Shown here: positions 24,511-31,745 of the stretch, piece by piece | How positions within the stretch are numbered: the first letter of the stretch is position 1 | Layout of the letters: every line of letters begins with the position of its first letter | From: an uncultured Burkholderiales bacterium | GTDB lineage: Bacteria > Pseudomonadota > Gammaproteobacteria > Burkholderiales > Burkholderiaceae_C | NCBI GenBank assembly: GCA_903861115.1 | Contig: CAIOTD010000014.1 | Coordinates: forward strand, 1 to 40,476 | DNA: 40,476 bases | Direction: 5' to 3' | The notes under the pieces: generated by a model | Database searches by the model: none | What the model was told of the DNA's origin: nothing | What the model saw: the letters and a program-made list of their open reading frames with translations, nothing else | Position numbers and translations under genes: made by a program

Positions 24511-25293
24511 ATGTTACAAGGTAAAGTGGCGCTTGTCACAGGATCTTTGAGCGGTATAGGATTTGAAATTTCTATGGCGTTGGCTAAAAAGGGCTGCGCT
24601 ATCGTTCTCAATGGCCTTGGTGATCCAGCGCTTATTGAGAGCCAACTCCTTAAGCTCAAAGATCTAGGGGTCAATGCGATTTTCATAAAAGCCGATCTCT
24701 CTGTCCCTCACGAAATTGAAGTCTTGGTTTCTCAAGCCATGTCAACCATGGGTTCGATTGACATTTTGGTCAACAATGCAGTCTCAAGGTTTGATGCTGT
24801 CATAGAGAACCTTCCTCCAGAAAAATGGGCGTATGCAATGGCTGTCAACCTCTCAGCCCCCTATCACTTGAGTCGATTGATTTTGCCCTCCATGAAAGCA
24901 AAAAATTGGGGCCGCATCATCAATTTGGCTTCCATCTATGGTGTTGAGGGTGTTGCAGGTCGGACCGATTATGTTGTCACCAAGCATGGCTTGGTTGGCA
25001 TGACCAAGGTGATAGCGCTCGAATGTGCGGAATACAACATCACGTGCAATGCACTTTGCCCTGGCGCAGTAGAGACCCCTTTCATCAAAGAGTTGGTCAC
25101 TCATCGAGCCCAAGAAGCCAGCTTAAGCGTAGAGGCTTACACCAAAGAATTCCTCAAAGCACGCCAGCCCAGCAAGCGCTTTGTACAGCCCTCAAGCGTA
25201 GCGGCATTGGCCCTGTTCTTGTGCTCAGAAGAGGCCAGAGATATGACTGGAACCCCCATTGCGATGGATGGTGGCTGGCAAGCCAGGGCCTAA
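24511..25293 (+). CDS. Short-chain dehydrogenase, 3-hydroxybutyrate-dehydrogenase-like
   Basis: The 260-residue SDR has KVALVTGSLSGIGFEIS, IDILVNNAVSRF, catalytic Ser in NLASIYGVEG and YVVTKHGLVGMTKVIALECA, continuing with TCNALCPGAVETP and a C-terminal AMDGGW. The TKHGLVG-TK-IALE and CNA-CPG-V-TP pattern is that of D-3-hydroxybutyrate dehydrogenases and near relatives, which act on short 3-hydroxy acids. AAAGGAG precedes the ATG. In this context it may equally act on another hydroxy acid of the catabolic pathway, so a bdhA symbol is not assigned. Its stop faces that of a Bug gene 25 bases away, around a GCCCATGGGC-centred inverted repeat. Confidence 0.87.
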   Translation: MLQGKVALVTGSLSGIGFEISMALAKKGCAIVLNGLGDPALIESQLLKLKDLGVNAIFIKADLSVPHEIEVLVSQAMSTMGSIDILVNNAVSRFDAVIENLPPEKWAYAMAVNLSAPYHLSRLILPSMKAKNWGRIINLASIYGVEGVAGRTDYVVTKHGLVGMTKVIALECAEYNITCNALCPGAVETPFIKELVTHRAQEASLSVEAYTKEFLKARQPSKRFVQPSSVAALALFLCSEEARDMTGTPIAMDGGWQARA

Positions 25294-25318
25294 AGATCAC
25301 AGGCCCATGGGCATGGGC

Positions 25319-26290
25319 TTACTCGGGTTTGATTTTTGCAAACTTTGCCACGTCCGACCAAACCTGCAGGTCATCACGAATCAAACGCATAAATTTTTGA
25401 GGGTTGCTGTTGCCATCCAATACATTGGCCGTACTTAGCAACTTCTCTTGAACCTCGGCCTTTGCCAAGACTTTATTAAAGGCCAGCGCCAAGCGATCTG
25501 TGATGGGCTGAGGCAAGCCTTTAGGTGCAAAAATACCATTCCAATAGCTTGCATTGAAGTTGGGGTATCCCAACTCTTCCATGGTGGGTATCTCTGGCGC
25601 GATGGCAAGGCGCTCTTTGCTGGTCACGGCCAAGGCTTTCACCCGTCCATCTCGCACCGGCGGTAGTGCAGTGGATGCAACGGCGAAGTGAAACGCAACT
25701 CGCCCAGTGATCTGCTCAAGCATGGCCTCCGGGGAGCCTTTTGTGGGAATCAAAGTGGCTTTGATGCCAGTTCTAGCTCTAAAGAGTTCGGCGACAAAGT
25801 GCGAAGGCGCTCCATAACCAGACGATGCGTAGAACATGTCTCCTTGCTTGGCTGTGGCCATGGCCACCAAGTCTTGCGGTGTTTTAACGTCAAGTGCGGG
25901 GTATGAGACCAATACCATTGGTGAGCTAAAGACGTTGACGATAGGCGTAAACGACTCAGGCATCTTATAGGCCGTTTGGGTACCCATGGCTGCGAGCATA
26001 TTCATTGCCGCCGAGTTGAAAAGCAGTGTATAGCCATCGGCCGGTGCGTTGGCTACAAAAGTGGCGCCCAAGGCCCCAGCCGCACCAGCTTTGTTTTCGA
26101 CCACGATGGTCTGTCCCAACTCTTCCTTTAGGGCATCGACCATCCGCCTCATCACAATATCTATTCCACTCGATGGGGGCCATGCAACAATTATTTTGAT
26201 CGGCTTGTTGGGGTAGTCCGTTTGAGCAAAGCCAAGCAAAGGCCAAACAAAGATCAAAATAAAGATGGTTTTTAAGAAATTAAAAATCAC
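25319..26290 (-). CDS. Bug/TctC-family tripartite tricarboxylate transporter receptor (5)
   Basis: The 323-residue product begins with a GTG behind a GGGAGAG site and has a signal peptide (LKTIFILIFVWPLLGFAQ). It has the Bug opening DYPNKPIKIIVAWPPSSGID and further marks GALGATFVANAPADGYTLL, YASSGYGAPSHFVAELF and IPTKGSPEAMLEQITGRV, where Thr replaces the usual Tyr of PYKG. It is convergent with the 3-hydroxybutyrate-dehydrogenase-like gene and stands alone on its strand. It is the fifth receptor of this family in 20 kb with no permease gene. Confidence 0.9.
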   Translation of the reverse strand: MIFNFLKTIFILIFVWPLLGFAQTDYPNKPIKIIVAWPPSSGIDIVMRRMVDALKEELGQTIVVENKAGAAGALGATFVANAPADGYTLLFNSAAMNMLAAMGTQTAYKMPESFTPIVNVFSSPMVLVSYPALDVKTPQDLVAMATAKQGDMFYASSGYGAPSHFVAELFRARTGIKATLIPTKGSPEAMLEQITGRVAFHFAVASTALPPVRDGRVKALAVTSKERLAIAPEIPTMEELGYPNFNASYWNGIFAPKGLPQPITDRLALAFNKVLAKAEVQEKLLSTANVLDGNSNPQKFMRLIRDDLQVWSDVAKFAKIKPE

Positions 26291-26406
26291 TTAGCGCTCT
26301 CCCTATGAAATAGATAGCCTGAACTTTGTACCGAGTCAAAGGTCAAGTCAATCGGGATAGCCCCAGAAAAACATAGAAAGATCTGAAAAAAATAAAAAAG
26401 TGGAAA

Positions 26407-26838
26407 TTAACGATTCGGTTTTAGGGGCAAGACCGAGTTCAACGCGAACTTCTCGCCACTCATGATCTTGAAAGTCCTTAAATTCTCAAACTCTCCAAGC
26501 ATGGTGGGCGCCGTCGTGTGATTTTGCGTCAAGGATTGAACCAAGTTTTCAATTTTTTTGGCCAACTCATCCAAATCGCGATGGATCTGTTGTTCATGGT
26601 CCTCAATGGTTGGGATGGGCTTTTTCTTTCCAACAGCATGGTCCACATCATGATCTGCATGCTCGTGACCGCCCTTGCCTTTGTCCGTTTCCTCCAAAAC
26701 CGGCTCGGGAATCCGGGACAAGGCCTCTTGAAGTTGCTGGGTACGCAACTGCTGCACATCATGGAGCTGCGCCTTTAAATCCAAATACACCTCATAGGCA
26801 CTGTAAAGGCTGTGCGCGATTTCTTTCTCAAACGCCAT
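26407..26838 (-). CDS. Hypothetical helical protein with His/Asp-rich linker
   Basis: The 143-residue protein is not recognised. Two charged, Gln/Leu-rich helical stretches (about residues 5-45 and 80-105) look able to form coiled coils. Between them lies a His/Asp/Lys-rich linker (GKGGHEHADHDVDHAVGKKK) that could bind metal ions. The C-terminal part (LGEFENLRTFKIMSGEKFAL) is less charged. No signal peptide or membrane segment is seen. Codon pattern and lack of a competing frame suggest a real gene, although the ribosome site is weak. It stands alone between a Bug gene and an amidohydrolase terminator. Confidence 0.6.
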   Translation of the reverse strand: MAFEKEIAHSLYSAYEVYLDLKAQLHDVQQLRTQQLQEALSRIPEPVLEETDKGKGGHEHADHDVDHAVGKKKPIPTIEDHEQQIHRDLDELAKKIENLVQSLTQNHTTAPTMLGEFENLRTFKIMSGEKFALNSVLPLKPNR

Positions 26839-26923
26839 GATCGTTTTTCCAAGCAGGTTAAAAATAACTGGTCTTCTAGGCTCTCAGAATAGCAAAAAAA
26901 ACTGTTTTTTTCTGATAAAAATC

Positions 26924-26961
26924 AAAAACCCTCAAGTTACAGCTGTAACGAGAGGGTTTTT
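26924..26961 (-). terminator. Composite palindromic terminator downstream of the amidohydrolase
   Basis: AAAAACCCTC and GAGGGTTTTT (26924-26933 and 26952-26961) form an outer stem around a 14-bp perfect palindrome (GTTACAGCTGTAAC, 26936-26949), with two unpaired bases on each side. Both ends finish in a T run on one strand. It lies about 90 bases past the stop of the minus-strand amidohydrolase and would stop transcription both ways. Confidence 0.85.
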
Positions 26962-27049
26962 AGAGCCTTACAAGGCTTTGATAAGCGCCGTTGGGGTCAA
27001 TGACCCGACTTCAGACGCCTTGGGTGCTGCACTTAAGCAGCTTGGCCGA

Positions 27050-28111
27050 TCAAGGCTTGGCGTGTGGGATCTTGAACACGTGCTCAGCATTGGTCTGGAA
27101 GAACGCCATCCTATCGGCATCGGACATCTTCATGTTGTCCAAAAATCCAACTTCCTCAGGCGCATATTGATAAGGATAGTCCATCGCATAGAGCACGCGA
27201 TCCACGCCCATGAACTCTTGGCTGAATTTAATCGCTGGCTCCCAAGCCACACCACTGTTGGTGATATAGAAGTTGGACTTCAAGTAGTCACTGGGTTTTC
27301 TCAAGGTCGGCTTGATGGCTTCATAGCGCTTGGACTTGACCGTTGCGTTGTGCATGTAATCCAAACGGTAGGCCCAAAATGGCAGCGCCTCGCCCATGTG
27401 ACCGATGACCATTCTCAATTTAGGGAAGCGGTCAAAGACACCCGCAGTGATGATGCGAAGAGCGTGCAGACCCGTCTCAACGCCAAAGCCATAAACAGCA
27501 CCATCAAGACCGGCCTCTAAGAAAGGCTTGATCATCTCTTTGGGCAGTGAGTTGGGGTGCAAATAAATGGGGGTATCGTTGGCTTCAGCTGCTTCAAAAA
27601 TTTCCCAAAACTTTGGATCAGACAAATACTCACCATGGGTGTGTGAGTTGATCACCACTGAATGCATGCCCAATTTGTTCACGCCTCGCTCGATCTCCTT
27701 GGCCGCGGCATGAGGATCTTGAGGAGCAACCGTGATCATGCCCACAAAACGTGTGGGGTGACGCTTGCACGCCTCGGCCAAGATGTCGTTGGCAACAGGT
27801 GTGAATGCAACGGCCGTCTCTTTGTCCATGATCTGTACACCAGGAGATGTCAGCGCAATGACTTGGACATCGACACCCGACTCGTTCATGTGACCCAATC
27901 GAATGTCATCCAAGTCCTCCAAGCAGCGCATGATGTGCTTGGCACGGTCGCTTGGACTGGACATGTAAAAGCCCATCAAATTGGCAAAACCGACATCCGT
28001 ATTGCCTTTGGCCAATATCTTGTTGTAGATGTCAAGCATCTCTTTGGGAGCGAAGGCCTCCTCGGTTGCGATGCGACGATAGGGAACTTTTGCGGGAGCT
28101 GGAATAGACAT
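27050..28111 (-). CDS. Amidohydrolase-2 family protein, LigW/gamma-resorcylate-decarboxylase-like
   Basis: The 353-residue protein starts RRIATEEAFAPKEM: a Glu-Glu-x-Phe replaces the N-terminal HxH of ordinary amidohydrolases, as in 5-carboxyvanillate (LigW) and resorcylate decarboxylases. Other metal or active-site positions are INSHTHGEYL, IYLHPNSLPKEM, VIGHMGEALPFWAYRLDYM and YAMDYPYQYAPEEV with the conserved Asp. These enzymes remove CO2 from hydroxylated aromatic acids with a divalent metal, without oxygen. No signal peptide is present, unlike the amidohydrolase at 17003. AAGAGGT precedes the ATG. The gene is divergent from a ROK kinase gene and is followed by a strong terminator, so it is a single-gene transcript. 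Confidence 0.85.
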   Translation of the reverse strand: MSIPAPAKVPYRRIATEEAFAPKEMLDIYNKILAKGNTDVGFANLMGFYMSSPSDRAKHIMRCLEDLDDIRLGHMNESGVDVQVIALTSPGVQIMDKETAVAFTPVANDILAEACKRHPTRFVGMITVAPQDPHAAAKEIERGVNKLGMHSVVINSHTHGEYLSDPKFWEIFEAAEANDTPIYLHPNSLPKEMIKPFLEAGLDGAVYGFGVETGLHALRIITAGVFDRFPKLRMVIGHMGEALPFWAYRLDYMHNATVKSKRYEAIKPTLRKPSDYLKSNFYITNSGVAWEPAIKFSQEFMGVDRVLYAMDYPYQYAPEEVGFLDNMKMSDADRMAFFQTNAEHVFKIPHAKP

Positions 28112-28280
28112 TTGATACCTCTTGAAAATTTAGAGCATTCTATGGCATCTGGGGGGTATTTTTCCTGAGGACTGTCCCTGATCTTTCAATTGTGGAACAA
28201 AAAAACATCCTGTTTTAATACCTGTCAAATTTCTCTGGCTTAAAATTTCTGCTATGTAAATCATCCACTGAAGGTTCAAC

Positions 28281-29201
28281 ATGCGTGACTTGCTCTTTGG
28301 CTTTGATGTCGGGGGAACAAAGATAGAGCTCGCCCTCCTCAGCCTTCAAAGTGAGGTGGTGTGGAGAAAGCGCATGCCGACCCCCAAAGAGGACTACGCG
28401 GCAACACTTCAAACCATCAACGACTTGCTTGAAGATGCCCTTCACGCCCTTGACTTGACAACACCGCCCGTCATCGGTTTTGGCATTCCTGGCTGCTTGG
28501 ACCCCAAAACCCAAGTCGTTCGAGGGGCCAACTCTCAGGTCTTGAATGGCAAAGCACTCAAGGCAGACTTAGAAGCGCGACTCAAGACCCGCGTCGTTTT
28601 AGAAAACGACGCCAATTGCTTGACCTTGAGTGAGAGTGTCGATGGCGCAGCACGCGGCATGCAAACCGTCTTTGGGGTCATCTTAGGCACTGGATGCGGC
28701 GGCGGTGTGGTGTTCAATGGGCAGATCTGGACAGGCGCCAATCACCTCGCAGGCGAATGGGGTCACACACCCTTGCCGCTTGCCTTGGAGAAGGAAAAGA
28801 GAAGCAAAGCTTGCTGGTGCAAGCGCGACAACTGTCTTGAGCGCTGGCTCAGTGGGCCTGCGTTCAAAGAGGAGCATGAATTATCAAGTGGCCAAAGCAT
28901 GGCGCCAGCGCTTGTCGTTGAAGCCATGCGGCAAGGCGAGCCCCAAGCGACTTTGAGTTTTGATCGTTATGTGGACCGCTTGGCAAGAGGTTTGGCCCAA
29001 ATCATCAACACCTTGGATCCCAATTGCATCGTGATCGGAGGCGGCATGAGCAATGTGACAGAGCTCTACCCTGCCTTGCGGCGCCAAATCATGCACTACA
29101 CCTTTGCACCCGCTGAGAACACCCAGGTGCTCCAAGCGCTTCATGGGGACTCCTCTGGGGTTCGAGGTGCGGCCTGGCTTGGCCGCTCTGGGCTAGGGTG
29201 A
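28281..29201 (+). CDS. ROK-family sugar kinase (fructokinase / N-acetylglucosamine kinase type)
   Basis: The 306-residue protein has the ROK layout: ATP-binding GFDVGGTKIELALL at the N-terminus, GFGIPGCLDP, VVLENDANC with the catalytic Asp, ILGTGCGGGVV, then GEWGHTPLPL with the zinc-binding His and the zinc-binding Cys cluster CWCKRDNCLERWLSGP. GGTKIE and the CxC-x4-C spacing fit the Mak/NagK branch, which phosphorylates fructose or N-acetylglucosamine; specificity cannot be decided. GAAGGTT precedes the ATG. It is divergent from the amidohydrolase and convergent with a cupin gene, with no sugar transporter nearby. Confidence 0.88.
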   Translation: MRDLLFGFDVGGTKIELALLSLQSEVVWRKRMPTPKEDYAATLQTINDLLEDALHALDLTTPPVIGFGIPGCLDPKTQVVRGANSQVLNGKALKADLEARLKTRVVLENDANCLTLSESVDGAARGMQTVFGVILGTGCGGGVVFNGQIWTGANHLAGEWGHTPLPLALEKEKRSKACWCKRDNCLERWLSGPAFKEEHELSSGQSMAPALVVEAMRQGEPQATLSFDRYVDRLARGLAQIINTLDPNCIVIGGGMSNVTELYPALRRQIMHYTFAPAENTQVLQALHGDSSGVRGAAWLGRSGLG

Positions 29202-29250
29202 GGCGGCGCCAGCAAGGCATGGCCTCTCACGCAATGCTTGAGGACACTGT

Positions 29251-29736
29251 TTAACCAAAGGGGCCCAATGTTTTACCACCCGCTTGCACTGAGTTGGCAT
29301 GCACCAAAATCACGGCCATCACACAAGACTCTGTGCCGCGGTTGATCCAATTGTGCACGGTCCCGCGCTGAACCATGACGTCACCAGCCTTCAGGTGCAC
29401 TTCTTCGCCGGCCTCAAGCTCCATGTGAATTTCACCAGACATCACCACAATGTAGTCAACAGAATCGGTGCGGTGAACTCTTTTTTCAACACCGGGTTTG
29501 AAATCTAAAATTCTAAAAACAGATCCGTTTTCGATCATGGTGAATTTGCCGTCGCGCATGCCCATGTCTTTATCGGACGAGTTGTCTGCTGGGGTCGTGT
29601 CTGTCGTCCAAATGTTGCATGAAAATCCGTTCTTGCGCCCTTCTTTAAAGTGCTGGCACGTCTCATCAATTTTCACCACTGCACGGCCCGACTCGTCGTG
29701 CCCTGTGATCACTCGCCTGACTTTCACTGTATCCAT
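29251..29736 (-). CDS. Small cupin-domain protein (RRVITGHD family, copy 3)
   Basis: Starting at the ATG at 29736 (AGGAG eight bases upstream) the product has 161 residues. It opens KVRRVITGHDESGRAVV and contains the cupin core KRVHRTDSVDYIVVMSGEIHMEL, split here as HRTDSVDY and GEIHMELEAGEE, then LKAGDVMVQRGTVHNWINRG. It is closer to copy 1 (5556-6035) than to copy 2: both have HRTDSxDY and VQRGTVHNW. The frame is open a further 17 codons upstream without support. It stands between a convergent ROK kinase and a 423-base non-coding stretch. Confidence 0.8.
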   Translation of the reverse strand: MDTVKVRRVITGHDESGRAVVKIDETCQHFKEGRKNGFSCNIWTTDTTPADNSSDKDMGMRDGKFTMIENGSVFRILDFKPGVEKRVHRTDSVDYIVVMSGEIHMELEAGEEVHLKAGDVMVQRGTVHNWINRGTESCVMAVILVHANSVQAGGKTLGPFG

Positions 29737-30159
29737 TGCTCGCACTCCTAAATGTAGTAAGAAAAGAAAACCAACCGCTCGCCACACTTAAAGCCGCAGC
29801 GAAGCCTTGGAGTCTAAACGCTTACAACATGAGCGTCTGTCAGGACATCTACCAAAGCTTGCGACTTTGAAGCTCGGTGGCCTTAAAATTTTCGGACAAG
29901 AAAACACCTCACCAAAAGTCGGCTCAGGTGGAAAAGAAAACAAGAGAGGCAAGTGACGCGAGCACAGCGCACCGATAGCGACAAAGCGGTGATGGCCAAC
30001 CCCTGATGCTTGCGGCACAAGAAAAGAGGTCAGCTAAAAAGCCCTCCCCGAGTCTGAAGCGACTCCATCGGCACGCGATGCAGGGGAAGCGAGACCCGAA
30101 AAAGAAGACCCCTCAAGCTCCCCGCACGACAGCCATGCAGCGAGCTCTAAGCCGCTCAA
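29737..30159. other. 423-base stretch without a supported gene, with a branched fold candidate
   Basis: No reading frame here shows a recognisable protein, ribosome site or normal composition. The plus strand is rich in purine tracts (AAGAAAAGAGG, CGAAAAAGAAGACC). A compact fold is visible at 30046-30086: CCCC, hairpin GAGTC/GACTC (30050-30065), directly followed by hairpin CATCG/CGATG (30066-30080), and closing GGGG at 30083-30086. It may be a small RNA, a repeat or a decayed gene; no known RNA family was recognised. Confidence 0.3.
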
Positions 30160-31233
30160 TCAAGCAGGGACAGCGTCTTTCGCGGGGATGCCCATTTGAT
30201 CCAAGGCTTTGGACAAATGTTCAACGCTTCTAGACACATTGTGCAACTTTTCAAGTCCAAAAAGTCCCACCCTGAAGGTCATGAAGTCTGCAGGCTCATC
30301 ACATTGCAGGGGCACGCCAGACGCAGTTTGAAGACCCATGGCCAAAAACTTCTTGGAACTATGGATCTCAGCATCTTGTGTGTAACTCACCACGACGCCA
30401 GGTGCTTTGAAACCGTCAGCCGCAACGCTCTTGATGCCACGCGACTCAAACAACTGTCGAACCTCAGCACCCAATTTCACTTGCTCGGCTTTGACTTTTT
30501 CAAACCCATAGGCCTTGGTTTCTTGCATGACTTCTCTCAAACGCGTCAATGCATCCGTAGGAAGCGTGGTGTGATAGCTGTGGCTGCCGCTTTCATAAGT
30601 CTCCATGATTTGAAGCCACTTTTTAAGATCACTTGCAAAGCTTGTGCTTGTGGTTTGGTCAATGGCTTTTCTTGCTCGCTCACTGAGCATCACCATTGCA
30701 CAACAAGGCGATCCGCTCCAGCCCTTTTGTGGGGCTGAGATCAAAATATCGACACCCGTTTTCTTCATGTCTACCCACATCGCCCCTGAGGCAATGCAGT
30801 CCAGTACCATCAAGCCACCCACTTCATGCACCGCGGCACTGACTTCAGCCAAATAGTCGTCTGGCAAAATCATGCCCGCCGACGTCTCCACGTGGGGCGC
30901 AAAGACCACATCGGGCTTTTGTTCTCTGATGGTCTTGACCACCTCTTGCACAGGGCATGGAATCCAAGCCGACTGGCTGTCGTTGCTGAGTCGTCTGGCT
31001 TTAAGGACGGTTGACTGAGCGGGAATGTGACCCATGTCGAAAATTTGTGTCCAACGGTAGCTGAACCAACCGTTGCGAATGACCAAGACCTTCTTGCCCG
31101 TTGCGAACTGGCGCGCAACAGACTCCATGCCAAACGTGCCGCTCCCAGGAACGAGGACCGCTGAATGGGATTGATAGACCTCTTTTAAAATGGAGGAAAT
31201 GTCACACATCACGCCTTGGAAGCGCTTGGACAT
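30160..31233 (-). CDS. Class V aminotransferase (PLP-dependent), open frame downstream of an internal stop
   Basis: The 357-residue frame encodes a fold-type I, class V (serine-glyoxylate/alanine-glyoxylate type) aminotransferase: VLVPGSGTFGMESVARQFA (phosphate-side loop), RNGWFSYRW, FAPHVETSAGMILP, LDCIASGAMWVDM with the PLP Asp, and ISAPQKGWSGSP with the Schiff-base Lys about 170 residues from this ATG. Such enzymes move amino groups between amino acids and glyoxylate or pyruvate. Homology continues in frame upstream through a TGA (31246-31248), so the ancestral start is probably at 31314. The ATG at 31233 lies just after the stop and could allow reinitiation, losing 27 codons. It is downstream of the molybdenum hydroxylase genes on the same strand. 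Confidence 0.78.
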   Translation of the reverse strand: MSKRFQGVMCDISSILKEVYQSHSAVLVPGSGTFGMESVARQFATGKKVLVIRNGWFSYRWTQIFDMGHIPAQSTVLKARRLSNDSQSAWIPCPVQEVVKTIREQKPDVVFAPHVETSAGMILPDDYLAEVSAAVHEVGGLMVLDCIASGAMWVDMKKTGVDILISAPQKGWSGSPCCAMVMLSERARKAIDQTTSTSFASDLKKWLQIMETYESGSHSYHTTLPTDALTRLREVMQETKAYGFEKVKAEQVKLGAEVRQLFESRGIKSVAADGFKAPGVVVSYTQDAEIHSSKKFLAMGLQTASGVPLQCDEPADFMTFRVGLFGLEKLHNVSRSVEHLSKALDQMGIPAKDAVPA

Positions 31234-31314
31234 GTGGTTCAGTGCTCAGTCGGTGTAGACAACTGAGAACTCTAACAATCCATCTGGATCAATATTGGGA
31301 AGTAAACCTGGCAT
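31234..31314 (-). pseudogene. Original N-terminus of the class V aminotransferase, cut off by TGA
   Basis: From an ATG at 31314, with a GGAGA site six bases upstream, 22 codons read MPGLLPNIDPDGLLEFSVVY-TD and then meet TGA (31246-31248), followed in frame by ALNH and the MSKRFQGVM start of the downstream frame. Members of this family are recalled to read ...VYTDR-LNHMS-FQGVM... continuously, with Arg at the TGA position. One C-to-T change in a CGA codon would explain the stop. A sequencing error or readthrough are alternatives. Confidence 0.7.
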
Positions 31315-31487
31315 TGCGTTCTCCATGTGTTTGGCATCAAACTGTGCCAAATGATTGATTTTTAATCACTTATTATGACTGAAGTGACCTTGTTTTGCCA
31401 AATAGGCCACTTAGACGTGAGGCAAATAAGGCCTTTCGGGAGCTCCTTCGTGTCATTTGCACAAAAAAAGCACGAAAAATCAATGAT

Positions 31488-31697
31488 TTACCTGGGTTTA
31501 CCCCAGACAAGAACAATGACCTTTTGACCCCGCAAGCAAAAATAGACGCCCAAGACGCAAAAGATCAAGGACAGCATCAAATGCAGGGCCGTGGGCTTAC
31601 CCGAAGGAGGAAGCACCACAAATTGCACAATGAGCGCCAATGCAAAGCAATAGATGGATAAGAAAAACGAAAAATAATCCCGTGTTTTTTGCTCCAT
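31488..31697 (-). CDS. Small two-helix membrane protein, unknown
   Basis: The 69-residue product has two hydrophobic segments (about residues 8-30, SFFLSIYCFALALIVQFVVL, and 38-60, LHLMLSLIFCVLGVYFCLRG) separated by a short Pro/Ser/Lys loop, so it should be an inner-membrane protein. GAGGA lies four bases before the ATG. It begins 48 bases after the stop of the molybdenum hydroxylase large subunit on the same strand. No family was recognised. An overlapping plus-strand frame (31395-31661) is less protein-like. Confidence 0.5.
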   Translation of the reverse strand: MEQKTRDYFSFFLSIYCFALALIVQFVVLPPSGKPTALHLMLSLIFCVLGVYFCLRGQKVIVLVWGKPR

Positions 31698-31745
31698 GGT
31701 TCCTCGATGTTATAAGTCTGTGGGCGGCTTGTCTTGATCTTGATC

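Noticed and set aside
29788-30018. 76-residue minus-strand frame and the neighbouring 30006-30233 plus-strand frame
   Set aside because: Unusual Cys/Arg/Pro or Lys/Arg-rich composition, no ribosome site and overlap with the aminotransferase end; treated as non-coding.
31246-31248. Selenocysteine or programmed readthrough at the TGA
   Set aside because: Family members are recalled to have Arg here, no need for Sec is known, and no convincing hairpin follows; a point mutation is simpler.
31382-31412. Imperfect inverted repeat AAGTGACC ... GGCCACTT
   Set aside because: One mismatch in eight and a long spacer; too weak to call as an operator.
31395-31661. 88-residue plus-strand frame opposite the small membrane protein
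   Set aside because: Very basic, Gln/Asn/Lys-rich, lacks a ribosome site; the minus-strand frame has two clean membrane helices and a ribosome site.
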